Positions 8,135 to 17,289 of a DNA stretch of 64,000 nucleotides are shown here, piece by piece. The DNA comes from Alphaproteobacteria bacterium (lineage in GTDB: Bacteria; Pseudomonadota; Alphaproteobacteria; Caulobacterales; Hyphomonadaceae). Position numbers and translations under genes: made by a program. The stretch's first letter is position 1. Every line of letters begins with the position of its first letter. Location: assembly GCA_018969425.1 (NCBI GenBank), contig JAGWYJ010000004.1, positions 1 through 64,000 of the forward strand. Direction: 5' to 3'. The notes below the pieces were generated by a model. That model searched no databases, was not told the DNA's origin, and saw only the letters and a list, made by a program, of their open reading frames with translations.

Positions 8135-9865
8135 TCAGAACGCATTGTCGCGATACGTTTCCCGGCCGCCCATGATCGTCATCAGAACCTTAGTCTCCCG
8201 AATGGCTGTCGGCTGGACCTGGGTCAGATCCTGAGACAGAACGACAAAATCCGCCAGTTTTCCGGCAACAAGGCTGCCCCGGATATCCTCGTTGAACGTC
8301 GCGAACGCGCCATCGATCGTATAGTGGCGAAGCGCCGCCTCGACTGAAATGCGTCCGGCCGGGTGCCAGCCCCCTGGCGGATTTCCATCGGCCGTCATTC
8401 GGGTGACAGCAACTGCAATCCCCTCGATGGGCGACAGATAGAAGACAGGATAGTCGCTGCCGAAGGCCTGCCTTACGCCAGCATCGTCGAACAGGCTGAA
8501 CGAGTCTGCATGCGGCGCACGCTCAGGCCCGAGCAGCGGTTCGAAGTTAGTCAGCACGGTCGCATCGGGATTAGCGAAGATCGGCTGGGTGGAGGCGATG
8601 ACCCCGAGATCGCGGAAACGTTTCAGGTCGCCAAGGACGGGCACCTCCACGTGTTCGACACGATGACGACGTCCGCTTGTACCGTTGGCGCTGGCGGCAT
8701 AGGTGAATGCATCAAGCGCTTCGCTGATAGCCTTGTCGCCGATTGCGTGCAGAAGGACCTGGAAGCCAAGCCGATCATAGAGCGCAACCGTCTCGTTCAG
8801 CTCCTTCGGGTCCCAGAACGACAATCCGCTTGTCTCTGTGCCCGTGTAGGGCGCGTGCATGGCGGCTGTCTGGGCATCGATCGCGCCGTCCAGCATGCCC
8901 TTGATCGAGGCTACCGTGAGAAGCGGCCCTTTGAACGCATCACGCGCCGCCACGTACGCCGCAATATCCGCCTCGGAGACCGGGCGGAGGAGCTTATGGT
9001 CCTTCGGATAAGTGCCAGAACCGGGGATCATGGGAAGAGCGACATGCATTCTCAACTTCAGGGCGTCAGCCTTCAATGCACGCTCGAACAGCGAAAACGC
9101 CTCCGGTGAGGCGCCGGCTATGTGTACCGCCGTCAGGCCTTGCGAAGCCGCATCGTCCATATTGGCAAGAAGCGTAGCATAGCGCTCATCGGCCGTTTCC
9201 GGGGGTATCTGGCTGGTGACCATTCCATGTGCGGCCTCCCTGAACTCGCCCGTAGGGCGCCCCGCGGCGTCCTTTACGATCTGGCCGTTTGGAGGATCAG
9301 CGGTCGCCGGGGTGATCTGAAGGGCTGCAAGCGCTGAGCTGTTTCCCAGACCTGCATGCCCGTCACGCATTGTGATATAGACCGGACGGTCCGGGATCAC
9401 GGTATCAAGATACGATCGATCGGGCGTAGCATCCGGAAAAATCGCATACCCCCATCCCGTGCCAGTGATCCAGGGCAGATCGGGATTTGCGTCAGAAAAC
9501 GCCTTCAGCTTCGCCTGAAGCTCGGCGACATTTGTCACAGCCTCGAGGGGCACAGAATTGAGAGATGGCCCAGGCAGATGGAGATGGGAATCCTGGAAGC
9601 CCGGCGCAACGAAGCGCCCCTGAAGGTCGACGACGGCTGTCTGGTTGCCGACGGCCCACCTGATCACGTCCGAGCTTCCGACACAGACCAGCTTGTCGCC
9701 GGACACCGCCAGCGCCTCAGCCCATGGCTGAGAAGCTTCGGCCGTCCAGACGCGACCATTGACGTACACCGTGTCGACCGGGCCTTCACAGACCGTCTCG
9801 GTCGCTGCGAGCTGTGGCCCACAGGCAGTCAAAAAAAGCGCCGCCGCAAGAATTCCACGCTTCAT
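8135..9865 (-). CDS. Lipoprotein amidohydrolase, YtcJ-like
   Basis: The 576-residue product begins MKRGILAAALFLTACG, a lipoprotein signal with lipobox LTAC, so it should be anchored on the periplasmic side. The rest is a YtcJ-type amidohydrolase (amidohydrolase_3): VDLQGRFVAPGFQDSHLHLPGP with the metal-binding HxH, IGDKAISEALDAF and HRVEHVE with further histidine ligands, and FGSDYPVF with the terminal aspartate. GGGAG lies 8 bases before ATG 9865; ATG 9880 is an alternative. It probably hydrolyses an amide or imide substrate outside the cytoplasm; identity unknown. Confidence 0.85.
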   Translation of the reverse strand: MKRGILAAALFLTACGPQLAATETVCEGPVDTVYVNGRVWTAEASQPWAEALAVSGDKLVCVGSSDVIRWAVGNQTAVVDLQGRFVAPGFQDSHLHLPGPSLNSVPLEAVTNVAELQAKLKAFSDANPDLPWITGTGWGYAIFPDATPDRSYLDTVIPDRPVYITMRDGHAGLGNSSALAALQITPATADPPNGQIVKDAAGRPTGEFREAAHGMVTSQIPPETADERYATLLANMDDAASQGLTAVHIAGASPEAFSLFERALKADALKLRMHVALPMIPGSGTYPKDHKLLRPVSEADIAAYVAARDAFKGPLLTVASIKGMLDGAIDAQTAAMHAPYTGTETSGLSFWDPKELNETVALYDRLGFQVLLHAIGDKAISEALDAFTYAASANGTSGRRHRVEHVEVPVLGDLKRFRDLGVIASTQPIFANPDATVLTNFEPLLGPERAPHADSFSLFDDAGVRQAFGSDYPVFYLSPIEGIAVAVTRMTADGNPPGGWHPAGRISVEAALRHYTIDGAFATFNEDIRGSLVAGKLADFVVLSQDLTQVQPTAIRETKVLMTIMGGRETYRDNAF

Positions 9866-10380
9866 CAGAACGGCTCCCATCCGCCTTCCAGAACACTTTT
9901 CTCTACTTTATATCAACGCGCGATCGACGCCTTTTCTCGTTTTACAGGGTCTGCAAAAGTCGATCTTCGACACTCTTCTGCTTTTTTTGATGTTTTTCAA
10001 ATGTCGAAAGCCCGAACCTAAAACGCTGCCCGACAGGACGGAAGCGCGCGACAGGCTAGCCCAGGAACAGAAACCCAAATCCATTCCTCGAAAAGACTTT
10101 GCCTGCCCATCAGCCGCTTGTGACGCACGAGGAGCGGCTAGCTCAGGAACTTGCGCAGGCTGAGAAGCAGGCAGATCAGGCTCGTAACGCTACGCAGCGC
10201 GATCCCCGAACGATGCATCAAGCCGCTCAGTGCGGTGCTGGATGACCACGGAGAAGATCGCCCAAACGCCAGCATCCTTAGGCAGGCTGCTGGGAATAGG
10301 ATCGCCAGAGAGTGGTTACGATTTGCGAAGACCGCTAAACGAAGATTTTGTAGGCTTCTTTTCCAGAGAGAAGAGAAATC
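9866..10380. other. Intergenic between divergent genes
   Basis: This 515-base region separates divergent genes and presumably holds both promoters. A short plus-strand frame near 10118-10244 encodes about 40 residues with a helical, Glu/Gln-rich stretch (EERLAQELAQAEKQAD), but I have no family match and do not call it. A T-rich tract lies at 9982-9990. Confidence 0.35.
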
Positions 10381-11667
10381 ATGGCGGATTTGCTGGCGAT
10401 GTCGAATGCCGTGATCGAAGGCGCAGAAGGGGCAGAAATGGTTGGCCCTATAAACCGCATCAACCACCAGCTCTCCGAGATCGGACACGGGGTGGCGGTC
10501 GTGGAAGCCTTCTCGCATTCGATCCTGTTCGAAACGGACGACGGGCTGGTAGCGTTCGACACCTCTAATCCACAGGGCGGCTCCCGGGTAGTCCAGGAGA
10601 TACGGCGGTGGAAGAAGGATCGCTTCAACACGATCATCTACACGCACGGTCATATAGATCATGTCGGAGGGTGCGGCGCTTTTATTGCGGACGCAGCCGG
10701 CAGCAACCAGCCACGACCATGCGTATGCGGGCATGCCAATATCGCGCGGCGTTTTGAGCGCTACAACAATACCAACGGCTACAATCAGATCATCAATGAA
10801 CGACAGTTTGGTCAGTTCCGCCGAACCGGATACGAAATCGCAGGTGAAAAGCAGTTTCTGCCGGAACGCTCTCCCAAGCCTGACAAGACCTACATGGACA
10901 CTATGTCCCTGAATATTGGCGGCCTTGCGATAGACCTGCACCACGCCAAGGGTGAAACCGACGATCATAGCTGGGCTTGGGTGCCCAAACACAAAGCGAT
11001 CTGTGCCGGAGATTTCTTCATCTGGAATTTTCCCAACGCCGGCAATCCACAAAAAGTCCAGCGATATCCCCGTGAATGGGCCCGCGCCCTTCGGGACATG
11101 GCGAGCCGGGACGCGGAGCTGTTCCTACCCGCGCACGGGCTACCGATTGGCGGTCGAGAACGCATCAGGCGCGTGCTCACGGAGGTGGCCGATACGCTGG
11201 ACAGACTTGTCGATGAAACCATAGCGCTGATGAACCAGGGAGCACGACTGAACGACATAATTCACAGCGTCAGGGTTGACCCCGCTACGCTGGAGAAGCC
11301 CTATCTGCGCCCCCTCTACGATGAACCTGAATTTGTCGTGCGCAATATCTGGCGGCTGTACGGCGGTTGGTATGACGGCAATCCCGCAAATCTGAAGCCC
11401 GCCCAGGACGCGATGCTCGGAGCAGAGCTCGCCTCTCTTGCCGGTGGCGCTATCAGACTCGCTGAGCGCGCGCGCGAACTGGCGCAGACCCAGCCTCGCA
11501 TTGCCTGCCATTTGGCGGAGCTTGCAGCGTCCGGCGCGCCGAACGACAAGCGCGTGCACGAATTGCGAGCGGAAGTGTTTCAAATCCGGCGTGACAACGA
11601 AACATCTCTCATGGCTAAGGGTATTTTCGGTTCAGCCGCTAACGAGTCCCGATTGAAATCGACCTAG
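10381..11667 (+). CDS. Short alkylsulfatase-like metallo-beta-lactamase-fold hydrolase
   Basis: This 428-residue protein has the metal motif TIIYTHGHIDHVGGCGAF near residue 90 (THxHxDHxxG type), a further H in LHHAKGETDDHSW and GDFFIWN, and later LPAHGLPIGG. The C-terminal half, with LYDEPEFVVRNIWRLYGGWYDGNPA and LKPAQDAM, matches the alkylsulfatase dimerisation domain of SdsA1/BDS1-type enzymes. Those are around 650 residues and end in an SCP2-like domain, which is missing here; there is also no export signal. Hydrolysis of a sulfate or phosphate ester is plausible. It stands alone, ends in TAG, and is followed by an IS3 remnant. Confidence 0.82.
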   Translation: MADLLAMSNAVIEGAEGAEMVGPINRINHQLSEIGHGVAVVEAFSHSILFETDDGLVAFDTSNPQGGSRVVQEIRRWKKDRFNTIIYTHGHIDHVGGCGAFIADAAGSNQPRPCVCGHANIARRFERYNNTNGYNQIINERQFGQFRRTGYEIAGEKQFLPERSPKPDKTYMDTMSLNIGGLAIDLHHAKGETDDHSWAWVPKHKAICAGDFFIWNFPNAGNPQKVQRYPREWARALRDMASRDAELFLPAHGLPIGGRERIRRVLTEVADTLDRLVDETIALMNQGARLNDIIHSVRVDPATLEKPYLRPLYDEPEFVVRNIWRLYGGWYDGNPANLKPAQDAMLGAELASLAGGAIRLAERARELAQTQPRIACHLAELAASGAPNDKRVHELRAEVFQIRRDNETSLMAKGIFGSAANESRLKST

Positions 11668-11678
11668 CCCGTCTTCCG

Positions 11679-11820
11679 TCAATAACAGGTAGGTTCAGAG
11701 CCCCCCAGCTGCCCGATCAGGTCAGCCGCAGGCAACTCCAGATTCGATTGCTGCAGAGCGGCCGCAATCTGTTCTGTCGAATAACGCTTCCGATTCCCAG
11801 CGAACTTCTCACTCTCGAAA
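11679..11820 (-). pseudogene. IS3-family transposase OrfA fragment
   Basis: The minus strand reads RKRYSTEQIAAALQQSNLEL, then PAADLIGQLGGSEPTCY and a stop. This aligns by eye with the N-terminus of IS3-family OrfA proteins (K-R-Y/F-S/T-x-E-Q-I, followed by the L-x-x-S-E-x-T-F-Y-R-W helix), the stop falling where the R-W-K should begin. Only about 45 codons remain, and no terminal repeats are visible. It marks the left part of the decayed mobile region before guaA. Confidence 0.6.
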
Positions 11821-11993
11821 TCCCTTGGGGACACCAACATCACATGCGGACCAATTTGGCCATGTAAGGCGCCTTTCGGACGGCAACTCCCTGTTCGCGT
11901 CCCGGAGGATGTTGATCGCTGGATCTCAGCCCATCAGCTTCATCCTGCTGTGTAGCGCGCGTTTGGAGACCTGCGGACAGACAATTCAAAACG

Positions 11994-12776
11994 TCATGGG
12001 GGTGTGGATGCCTCATCGCCCTCCTCGGTGCTCGGTGCTGATTTTCCACGGATCGCTTCTTCGAAACCAATTCGCGTCGATACGTTTTCAAGGGCCCTGG
12101 TGAGTCCGCTTTCAAAGCCAAAGTCCCCCGAACCGTTTGTCACCACACCGTAGACGGACCGAAACACGATCAACGCAAGAACGCCAACAACGGGCTGGCC
12201 AAGGACAAACAGAGCAGCTGCGCCGGCAAAGATCGCAACATGCAGGACAAGGATACGGCCATAGGGGGCAAACATCTCTGCAAGGGGATTTGTGTGAAGC
12301 CATTGCTTTCTGATGAGGAACTCGAAGATGAGCACCAACATCTGAAATGCGATGATAGACTGAACAAACCAGTCGACATGCTGCCCAGCGGTGAGGCCGA
12401 ATACGAACATAGCGGGCACATCCATCAGGCTGCTCAACTGTCCGTCGATGGAGCCCTCGCTTAGACCGATGAACATCATCAGAAAGGAGCCGTGGACAGC
12501 GCAGAAAAGGCCATAATGGATGATAAAGAAAGCGCAGAAGAACAGGCCGATAAGAACACCTCTGGCGCCAAACGATGCACCAGACAGAAAGATCCGTGGG
12601 AGCGTCAAAACTCCGGCTATGACGTTTTCCATCCAATATAACATGACTAGCGGCGCGGCGCCCCACCCGAACACAATCACGCCGACGATTGGAAAGAGAT
12701 CCACTGCAATCCCGGCCAGAACGAGCGGTCGGCTCAGAGCCCGCCCCCATGCCGCCGGATTCAAAAGCTTTCGCAC
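11994..12776 (-). CDS. DUF6498-like integral membrane protein
   Basis: The 260-residue protein has about six hydrophobic segments. An aromatic, membrane-embedded motif, LVMLYWMENVIAGVL near residue 45, and FFIIHYGLFCAVHG near residue 85 fit the DUF6498 family as I remember it. No catalytic motif is evident. It lies in the region of decayed mobile DNA, so it may be cargo, though the frame is intact. Function unknown. Confidence 0.7.
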   Translation of the reverse strand: MRKLLNPAAWGRALSRPLVLAGIAVDLFPIVGVIVFGWGAAPLVMLYWMENVIAGVLTLPRIFLSGASFGARGVLIGLFFCAFFIIHYGLFCAVHGSFLMMFIGLSEGSIDGQLSSLMDVPAMFVFGLTAGQHVDWFVQSIIAFQMLVLIFEFLIRKQWLHTNPLAEMFAPYGRILVLHVAIFAGAAALFVLGQPVVGVLALIVFRSVYGVVTNGSGDFGFESGLTRALENVSTRIGFEEAIRGKSAPSTEEGDEASTPP

Positions 12777-13069
12777 GTTCGCCCCTCCGACCTGTCAGGC
12801 TCTACCAGTCATAAAAGCTGCCTGATGCCGTTTTTACTCCATCAGACAGCTGAGTTTCCATCATGGCAGCATACTGATCAGTGCTGTCGAACCGCCAGAC
12901 CAAAACGAGTCCGCACCTCGGGACGTGTCCTGCACCAACAAAGCGGCACAAAAAACGCCCCAGCAAAGCAGGTTGCGGCACTCTCCGTCGTTTGCCAAAC
13001 GCCGTCGGTTGATTTCCACGAACGTGGTCGCGACCGTCCTGCGACCCTACCTGGAAGCGCTGACCGCCA

Positions 13070-13369
13070 ATGCCTGATCCAAAGCAGCCTGAGCAGAAGA
13101 AGAATATGAGCGCCTCGGTCCGCGCGCGGCTGTTGGCGATCTCCAAAGCTAACGGTCAGGTCTTTGACCTCGTCCTCAACCGATATGCGGTCGAGCGGCT
13201 GCTCTACGAGCTCTGTGTATCGGCGTACGCCAGACGCTTCGTTCTCAAGGGCGCCACCCTGCTAATGACCTGGCTAGATGCTCCCCACAGCGGCGCACGC
13301 GACCGCGACCTGCTGGGATTCGGCGATCCCGATGGGGAATACATGCTTGCCGTCTTCCGTGAGATAATG
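13070..13369 (+). pseudogene. AbiEii-like nucleotidyltransferase toxin, truncated
   Basis: The first 100 residues match the AbiEii/type IV toxin family: SVRARLLAISKANGQVFDLVL, then YAVERLLYEL, RRFVLKGATLL and RDRDLLGFGD, the last being the D-x-D-L-L-G nucleotidyltransferase core. Homology stops after FREIMA, where the sequence switches within a few bases to the antisense of an integrase 5' end; the frame runs on to 13507 as meaningless antisense. About two thirds of the toxin is lost. Just upstream the plus strand encodes LRPYLEALT before a stop at 13073, which could be the tail of the partner AbiEi antitoxin. Confidence 0.7.
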
Positions 13370-13540
13370 GCGACCATATTGGCCAATGGTGAGAATCTCG
13401 CGTCGCCCGTGCAGCCGGTAGTCGAGCCGGAAGACGATGGCGCCTGTGGTTTTGGGCAGGGCATACATACCGTCACGGTCCGAGACTTTGTACGTTTTGT
13501 TCTTTGATTTCCAATTCTTGAGTACAGTGTCGGTGAGCAT
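13370..13540 (-). pseudogene. Integrase 5' fragment (second copy)
   Basis: The minus strand from ATG 13540 encodes MLTDTVLKNWKSKNKTYKVS and continues to LTIGQYGR, the N-terminal arm-binding (DUF4102-type) domain of phage/island tyrosine recombinases. It is closely similar to the first 57 residues of the integrase remnant at 19413, then ends abruptly at 13370 where AbiEii sequence begins. The catalytic domain is absent. It marks a second, older island insertion. Confidence 0.8.
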
Positions 13541-13868
13541 TTTCCGCTCCATTTGCGATGCGGAGAGGCAGAAAAACGGGTTGAAAGACCGTCAGCCAAA
13601 ACACCCTCAAAACTCACCCATCCGCTGGGTTTCACAGTGTATTTCGACCGAAACGTGCGGAGATGGCTGAAAAGGAGCTTGACGGTGCGGGGATCAATCG
13701 GCTCGCACCGATGTCGCCACGCCGTCGCGCGTACCGCCAGACCGTCACGTTGCCTGGCGATCAGCGGCGATAGATGTCGATTGGATTTCTGGAGGAGTTT
13801 CAGAACTCTGGGATCGATCACCGATTGAGCGGCGAACTACCGGGAAGAGCTCTGAACCATTCCCGCTC
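13370..13868. repeat. Left copy of ~500-bp imperfect direct repeat
   Basis: This block comprises an integrase 5' end, its leader and a guaA-type attachment site. It aligns throughout, with scattered substitutions and small indels, to 19243-19743. Both copies end in AAGAGCTCTGAAYCATTCCC, where the right copy enters the guaA stop codon. Such a duplication is expected when two related elements insert in tandem at one site. Confidence 0.85.
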
Positions 13869-13873
13869 TATGA
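13845..13873. other. Degenerate guaA-type attachment site (left)
   Basis: AAGAGCTCTGAACCATTCCC at 13845-13864 continues as GCTCTATGA. The real guaA 3' end at 19719-19748 reads AAGAGCTCTGAATCATTCCC then ACTCGATAG. The left copy thus retains an approximate copy of the last five guaA codons without any guaA gene, as expected for an att site at the distal end of an island integrated into guaA. Confidence 0.7.
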
Positions 13874-13972
13874 TCAACGAGCCTTTCGCGGCCCATTGTT
13901 TCCAATTGACAGCGGACAGCGGTTTTTCCCCGAACCAGCAAGCTTACCGTTACGGTTAAGCACAGGCCCGGC

Positions 13973-14392
13973 TCATGCCCTTTCCAGCCACGGGTTGAGC
14001 AATGCCACGCCCATCGGTTCGAAATCGACCACGTTGCGCGTCACGATGGTCAATCCGTGTGTCAAAGCAGTCGCCGCGATCAGAGCATCACGCTCAGGCC
14101 GAGGATCGGGACCATGCAAGGTCGCGCACCGCCGTGCGATGGCAGTGTCGATCGGCAGGATGCGATGCGCGAACTGCGCCACGACCTTGGTCTCGAGCCA
14201 CTGTCGCAAGAGGGCGCCCTGCGATTGATCGCGCCGCTCAATCCGCAAGACTCCGATGTCAAGTTCCATCAATGTCATCACCGACAGATGCATCAACGCT
14301 GGCGTCGTCGCGATCGCCCAAGCCGCGACCGTCGGATTGGCGCGCCGCAATTTCCGCAACTCAGAAACTACATTGGTGTCGAGGAGAAACAT
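13973..14392 (-). CDS. PIN-domain toxin, VapC/FitB-like
   Basis: The 139-residue protein has the PIN acidic residues: MFLLDTNVVSELRK (first Asp), LMELDIGV (Glu), RDALIAATAL (Asp) and VTRNVVDFEPMGV (late Asp/Asn region). FitB-type PIN proteins have this length and the NVVSEL opening. It should be a Mg-dependent RNase neutralised by the product of the gene upstream, whose TGA overlaps this ATG by one base (TGATG), implying translational coupling. Cargo of the guaA-associated island. Confidence 0.92.
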   Translation of the reverse strand: MFLLDTNVVSELRKLRRANPTVAAWAIATTPALMHLSVMTLMELDIGVLRIERRDQSQGALLRQWLETKVVAQFAHRILPIDTAIARRCATLHGPDPRPERDALIAATALTHGLTIVTRNVVDFEPMGVALLNPWLERA

Positions 14393-14649
14393 CAGTCAAA
14401 ATCGACTTGCTTGGACAGCGGGCCTTCAAGCCGCGGTGGTTCAAACTCGATATCTTCGCTGTCAGGATCGCCGAGCGCCTCCAATAGGCTTTGCCCTCCC
14501 CCCACCAGCTTCTGATAATCTTCAAAGCTGAGCAGGACATGTGCCGGTCGCCCGCGGTCCGTAATGATAACCGGCCCCTTCTCCGCGGCCTTTTTGGCGC
14601 CACCAGCGTCCTGATTGAACTCGCGGCTCGAAATGGTGGTGGTGCTCAT
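14392..14649 (-). CDS. Phd/YefM-family antitoxin
   Basis: The 85-residue product opens TTTISSREFNQDAGGAKKAA and carries GPVIITDRGRPAHVLLSFEDYQ, split here across the family consensus of Phd/YefM antitoxins (x-V-x-I-T-x-x-G-x-P-x-x-V-L). The N-terminal part binds operator DNA; the acidic C-terminal tail (residues 60-85) would wrap the toxin. It directly precedes and overlaps the PIN toxin gene, and the complex presumably represses its own promoter in the 14650-14983 gap. Confidence 0.92.
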   Translation of the reverse strand: MSTTTISSREFNQDAGGAKKAAEKGPVIITDRGRPAHVLLSFEDYQKLVGGGQSLLEALGDPDSEDIEFEPPRLEGPLSKQVDFD

Positions 14650-14983
14650 CTGCGATCTCCAGTTGAGCGTCGTTACCAGGATAAGCGCCGTCAGTCAAGT
14701 TTTTGTAGCAACGTTTCTACATTCACTCCCACTCGATCATCCACCGCACCATCGAAACGTATCGCTATCGCTCGATCAGCTATCGGCATTTCGCTCAGCA
14801 CCGTCAGGCTTACCGTCATGATTTTTCGCTGAAGGATGAGCCGCAAAATCCGCAGGTATGCGATGATGTTTTGCAACGAGTCTTGGCTAGCACGAGTACG
14901 AGCTTGAGCCAATTCGACGAAGGTCATTTCCGCGCCTTTCCCGCATCCCGCGCTTCAGCACGCCCAGACCGAGGAGCCAACCG
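14650..14983. other. Intergenic between TA pair and AlpA-like gene
   Basis: This 334-base divergent region is AT-richer than its surroundings and should hold the toxin-antitoxin promoter and the AlpA-like gene promoter. A minus-strand frame at 14691-14927 (78 residues) has no recognisable motif, and I do not call it. Confidence 0.4.
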
Positions 14984-15316
14984 TTGGCAGACTTCAAAGA
15001 TCAATCGCTGGAGACTGCGTGCGCCTACGCAGCGCTTCTGCCGCACAACGTGGCGAAGCAACCGGCGCGTCGTTTCATTCGTCGGGCGGAATTGCGCCGC
15101 ATGGTCGCGCTCGGCGACAGCACGATTTACGAGATGGAAAAACGCGGCGAATTTCCGCGTCGCATCGCACTACTCCCGAGGGTTGTGGTTTGGGATCTCA
15201 CAGAGGTCGAGGCATGGATGGATAAGTGCCTGTCCAACAGATCGTCAGGTAGCTTTGAACTGACCAAGCCCGCTGGGCTCGCCAAACGAAAAGCACGCTC
15301 TTCAGCCCGCAAATAA
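14984..15316 (+). CDS. AlpA-like phage/island regulatory protein
   Basis: The 110-residue protein contains the AlpA/excisionase-type helix-turn-helix: RFIRRAELRRMVALGDSTIY, then EMEKRGEFPRRIAL and VVWDLTEVEAWM, matching the family pattern of recognition helix, F-P-x-x-x, and W-x-x-x-E-V-x-x-W. AlpA proteins activate integrase or excision in cryptic prophages and islands. It begins with TTGGCAG context before ATG and lies between TA and relaxase genes, as expected for mobile-island control. The last 15 bases overlap the 3' end of the opposing relaxase remnant. Confidence 0.88.
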   Translation: MADFKDQSLETACAYAALLPHNVAKQPARRFIRRAELRRMVALGDSTIYEMEKRGEFPRRIALLPRVVVWDLTEVEAWMDKCLSNRSSGSFELTKPAGLAKRKARSSARK

Positions 15317-15964
15317 CCAGAGCAGTTGAAGCTGTCGTCCGTCGTTCGGAGACGCCGCACGCGGCCGCCGCTTGTCGGGAATGATCAGGTCTTTCCCGTC
15401 GGCGCGGATGCCCCGGACGAGGACATGGGTGTGCGGATTGTCGGTGTCCAAGTGATCAACCGCCAGCCATTGGAGACGCGTCCCGACATGGCGCTCGAGG
15501 CGCGACATGGTCTCGCGGCTGAACGGACGAAGCTCGCCGAGATCGCCGCCTTGCCGCTCGCGCGACAAATAACCGATCGTCGCGTCAATGTGCTGCTCGG
15601 AAGACTGCTCCGGTCCGCGCGATGGCTCTCGCTGATCACCGACCTCGGGCTGGTTAGGCCGAGCGGCGCCCTCCCGTCCGAGATAGGCGACATGGCCCCG
15701 GAGCGTCTTCGCCTGCCCTGCGACATGAGCCACAAACCTGGCCTTCACCACGACCCGGCGCTGCGTGACGCGGACCGGCCGCGCGCGTGATGCCGACCCC
15801 TTTGCGAAGTGGGCGCGTACGGAGGACTGTCGGACCGGCGAGCCGCCCTTAGGCGTTGAAGCAGATGCGCGTCGCACTCCAGCGCGCACCTGCTTCAACG
15901 CCGGACGCACGTCGGACGCTGAACGGCCGATGCGGATCTCGAATTCATTTTCGTCACGCTGCAT
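15302..15964 (-). pseudogene. Relaxase/mobilisation nuclease, C-terminally truncated
   Basis: From ATG 15964 the product starts MQRDENEFEIRIGR, the usual opening of a large family of VirD2-like island relaxases. FVAHVAGQAKTLRGHVAYLGREG and TRLQWLAVDHLDTDNPHTHV follow, the latter with the H-x-H metal motif of the relaxase active site, and then VRGIRADGKDLIIP. Homology stops at about 15385; the last ~27 residues are unrelated and the normal remaining several hundred residues are absent. The nick site and partner mobilisation genes are not visible. It records former conjugative mobilisation of the island. Confidence 0.8.
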
Positions 15965-16113
15965 GGCCTCAGCATCGCGCGTTGGCGGCGGCTGTCGACA
16001 GCTTGCAACCGGTTCAAGAAATTGCGGCGGATCCGCCGCAAGCGCCTCCAGCATGTGAGGCGGTGTTTTCTATGTGCAGACAGGCGGTTGGCGTCCCAAC
16101 CGCCGCTCTACCT

Positions 16114-17289
16114 TTATCTTGCATTCCGCAGCAACCCACTCAGAGCACGGAGGGTGATGGCCTCAACGCCGCCGCCAAGAGGAAAATCCTTCTCGCCGCC
16201 ATGAACGATGAAGCTGCGATCGGGTTTGAGATCCTCGATGGCCGCCTTTAGCCCTCTGGACACCGATGGCGCTACGGTCCGCTTGATCTCGATGGCCCAG
16301 CGTCCCAGCTTGCCGCCAAGATCAAGAACGAGATCCACCTCTGCGCCGGCCGCCGTGCGATAAAAGGCAGCGCTGGCATCATCGGGCGTTACCGCCAAGA
16401 GGCTCTCCAGCACGAAGCCTTCCCAACTTGATCCCGCAACGGAATGGCCGAGCACATCCGGCAAGGAGCGCAGGCCGAGCAGGGCATGCAGGAGGCCAGT
16501 GTCTCTGACATAGACCTTGGGAGATTTGACCAGTCGTTTCCCCACGTTGGCGATGAGCGGCTGGAGGCGGCGCACCAGCAATAGATCGGCGAGCAGGTCG
16601 ATATAGCGTGAGACGGTTGGAGACGAGACTTCCAGGGAGGCGGCAAGTCTGGAGGCGTTGAGGAGCTGACCCTGGTTGTGGGCGAGCATCATCCAGAGGC
16701 GTTCAAGGGTCTCGGCCGGAACGCGCGGTCCGAATTGAGGGACGTCGCGTTCGAGATAGGTCCGGATCAGGCTCCTGCGCAGGAAGAAACTGTCCTTGTC
16801 CGTCCTGGCCAGCAGGCTGTCCGGAAAGCCACCCCTTAGCCAGAGCCGCTCTTCATGAGTTCGTCCCGCATCAATCTCGAAGGCAGAGACGGGCGTCATG
16901 TTCACATACTCGATCCGTCCCGCCAGCGTTTCCCCGGATTGGCGTAGAAGGTCGATCGCAGCTGATCCGAGGATAAGGAACTGCCCTGCCCTGCGACCCT
17001 TCCTGCGCTGGCGGTCGATGAACCCACGCATCGGCTGGAACAGATCAGGCGTCCGGTGGATTTCGTCGAGGATGATGAGCTTGGCCGCCTCCCGCTCGAA
17101 GAAGAGCTCGGGCTCTTGCAGCTGGGCCCGGTCCTGACGCGACTCAAGGTCGAGATAAACCGATGGGCGCTCCTCGGCGATCTTGAGCGCGAGCGTTGTC
17201 TTGCCCACCTGGCGCGGCCCGATGATGCCCACAGCCGCCTGGCGGGCCAGCGCGCTGCGCACGTCTTCTCCAATGAGGCGATCAATCAT
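16114..17289 (-). CDS. AAA+ ATPase with DUF4143 domain
   Basis: The 391-residue protein has a Walker A motif GPRQVGKTTLAL near residue 25, Walker B LIILDEIHR near residue 74, and sensor-like FLILGSAAIDLL. Its C-terminal half is the DUF4143 region, with a winged-helix part (LNASRLAASLEVSSPTVSRY) and a PD-(D/E)xK-like end (GAEVDLVLDLGG ... WAIEIKRT). Such proteins are common in mobile and defence-rich regions, and their role is unclear. It reads as intact. AT-rich sequence just upstream (17290-17330) with TTGCAT/TAAATA could be its promoter. Confidence 0.88.
   Translation of the reverse strand: MIDRLIGEDVRSALARQAAVGIIGPRQVGKTTLALKIAEERPSVYLDLESRQDRAQLQEPELFFEREAAKLIILDEIHRTPDLFQPMRGFIDRQRRKGRRAGQFLILGSAAIDLLRQSGETLAGRIEYVNMTPVSAFEIDAGRTHEERLWLRGGFPDSLLARTDKDSFFLRRSLIRTYLERDVPQFGPRVPAETLERLWMMLAHNQGQLLNASRLAASLEVSSPTVSRYIDLLADLLLVRRLQPLIANVGKRLVKSPKVYVRDTGLLHALLGLRSLPDVLGHSVAGSSWEGFVLESLLAVTPDDASAAFYRTAAGAEVDLVLDLGGKLGRWAIEIKRTVAPSVSRGLKAAIEDLKPDRSFIVHGGEKDFPLGGGVEAITLRALSGLLRNAR

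Noticed and set aside
14691-14927. 78-residue minus-strand frame between the TA pair and AlpA
   Set aside because: No motif or ribosome binding site that I can identify; the region is better explained as divergent promoters.
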